A stretch of 64,000 bases of DNA from Paeniglutamicibacter quisquiliarum (lineage in GTDB: Bacteria; Actinomycetota; Actinomycetes; Actinomycetales; Micrococcaceae). The position numbers and the translations under genes are program-made. The notes under the pieces are model-generated. The model was given only the letters and a program-made list of their open reading frames with translations, did no database searches and was not told the DNA's origin. The first letter of the stretch is position 1, and each line of letters opens with the position of its first letter. Where the stretch lies: positions 62,001-126,000 of the forward strand of contig NZ_JAHRED010000007.1 of the NCBI RefSeq assembly GCF_019084045.1, written 5' to 3'. Shown here piece by piece: positions 63,681 to 64,000 of the stretch.

Positions 63681-64000
63681 TTATACCAGCCCCATCAACA
63701 TGGCGGGATCTTCGAGAACGCTGCCGATTTCGGCAAGGAACCTGGCTCCTTGTTCCCCGTCGACAACGCGGTGGTCGAAGGACAGCGAGAGCACCATGAC
63801 CTGCCGCAGGGCGATCTCGCCCAGGTGCTCCCACGGCATCTTGCGGACCTGCCCCATGGCGAGGATCCCGGCCTGTCCGGGAGGCAGGATCGGCGTGCCG
63901 CCGTCCACTCCGAAGACCCCCACGTTGCTGATGCTGAAGGTGCCTCCGGAGAGCTGGGCCGGGGTGATGGTCCCGGTGCGTGCCGCAACTGTCAGCTCCC
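63681..64000 (-). CDS. Dihydrolipoamide acyltransferase (E2), C-terminal part
   Basis: Only the last 105 codons are in the window; the gene continues beyond base 64000. The reading ELTVAARTGTITPAQLSGGT, FSISNVGVFGVDGGTPILPP and the catalytic MVLSLSFDHRVVDGEQGARFL (active-site His and Asp) belong to the inner-core catalytic domain of 2-oxo acid dehydrogenase E2. Whether it serves pyruvate, branched-chain or 2-oxoglutarate dehydrogenase cannot be decided from this fragment. Confidence 0.92.
   Translation of the reverse strand, partial: ELTVAARTGTITPAQLSGGTFSISNVGVFGVDGGTPILPPGQAGILAMGQVRKMPWEHLGEIALRQVMVLSLSFDHRVVDGEQGARFLAEIGSVLEDPAMLMGLV

Overview
The window is a stretch of high-GC actinobacterial chromosome. 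Gene content and order (rimP-nusA-ylxR-infB-rbfA, dxr-rseP-ispG, an MSMEG_4193/DUF3090/SCO1664 trio, ScyD/ScyE-like and DUF4439 proteins) fit the Micrococcaceae, i.e. Arthrobacter or a close relative; the species cannot be fixed from the sequence alone. No rRNA, tRNA or CRISPR array was recognised.

Layout. 0-5.3 kb: an orphan low-GC gene, the conserved trio on the plus strand, a DUF808 membrane protein, and a YceI gene broken by a one-base frameshift. 5.4-19 kb: the translation block on the minus strand (rimP, nusA, ylxR, infB, rbfA, then truB, two membrane proteins, ribF, a methyltransferase and rpsO). Between rbfA and truB sits a plus-strand insert: a secreted ScyD/ScyE-like protein and an XRE regulator divergent from a methionine aminopeptidase, with paired operator-like palindromes. 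19-31 kb: DUF4439 protein, secreted gamma-glutamyltransferase, a lipoprotein-like protein with two Ltp repeats, a TauE/SafE transporter, proS, two related lipoproteins, a DUF4081 GNAT protein, ispG and a YciI protein.

31.2-39.6 kb is an accessory island lying between ispG and rseP, genes that are neighbours in many actinobacteria. It has visibly lower GC and holds an IS1380-type transposase remnant, a septum-formation-type lipoprotein, a translationally coupled amino-acid permease and flavin-dependent monooxygenase, and a WXG100-type operon (WXG protein, coiled-coil protein, large alpha/beta-hydrolase-like protein, lipoprotein). A perfect 33-bp repeat brackets the permease/monooxygenase part.

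39.6-64 kb: rseP and dxr, a tripartite tricarboxylate transporter (tctCBA) divergent from a CitA/CitB-type two-component system, a MaoC-like protein and acyl-CoA dehydrogenase divergent from a TetR regulator, a GNAT enzyme, two complete dipeptide/oligopeptide ABC importers in tandem, and at the edge the C-terminus of a dihydrolipoamide acyltransferase. CRP/GlxR-like palindromes (GTGA-N6-TCAC) lie upstream of ggt and of both peptide-binding-protein genes, which suggests shared nutritional control of peptide and glutathione use.
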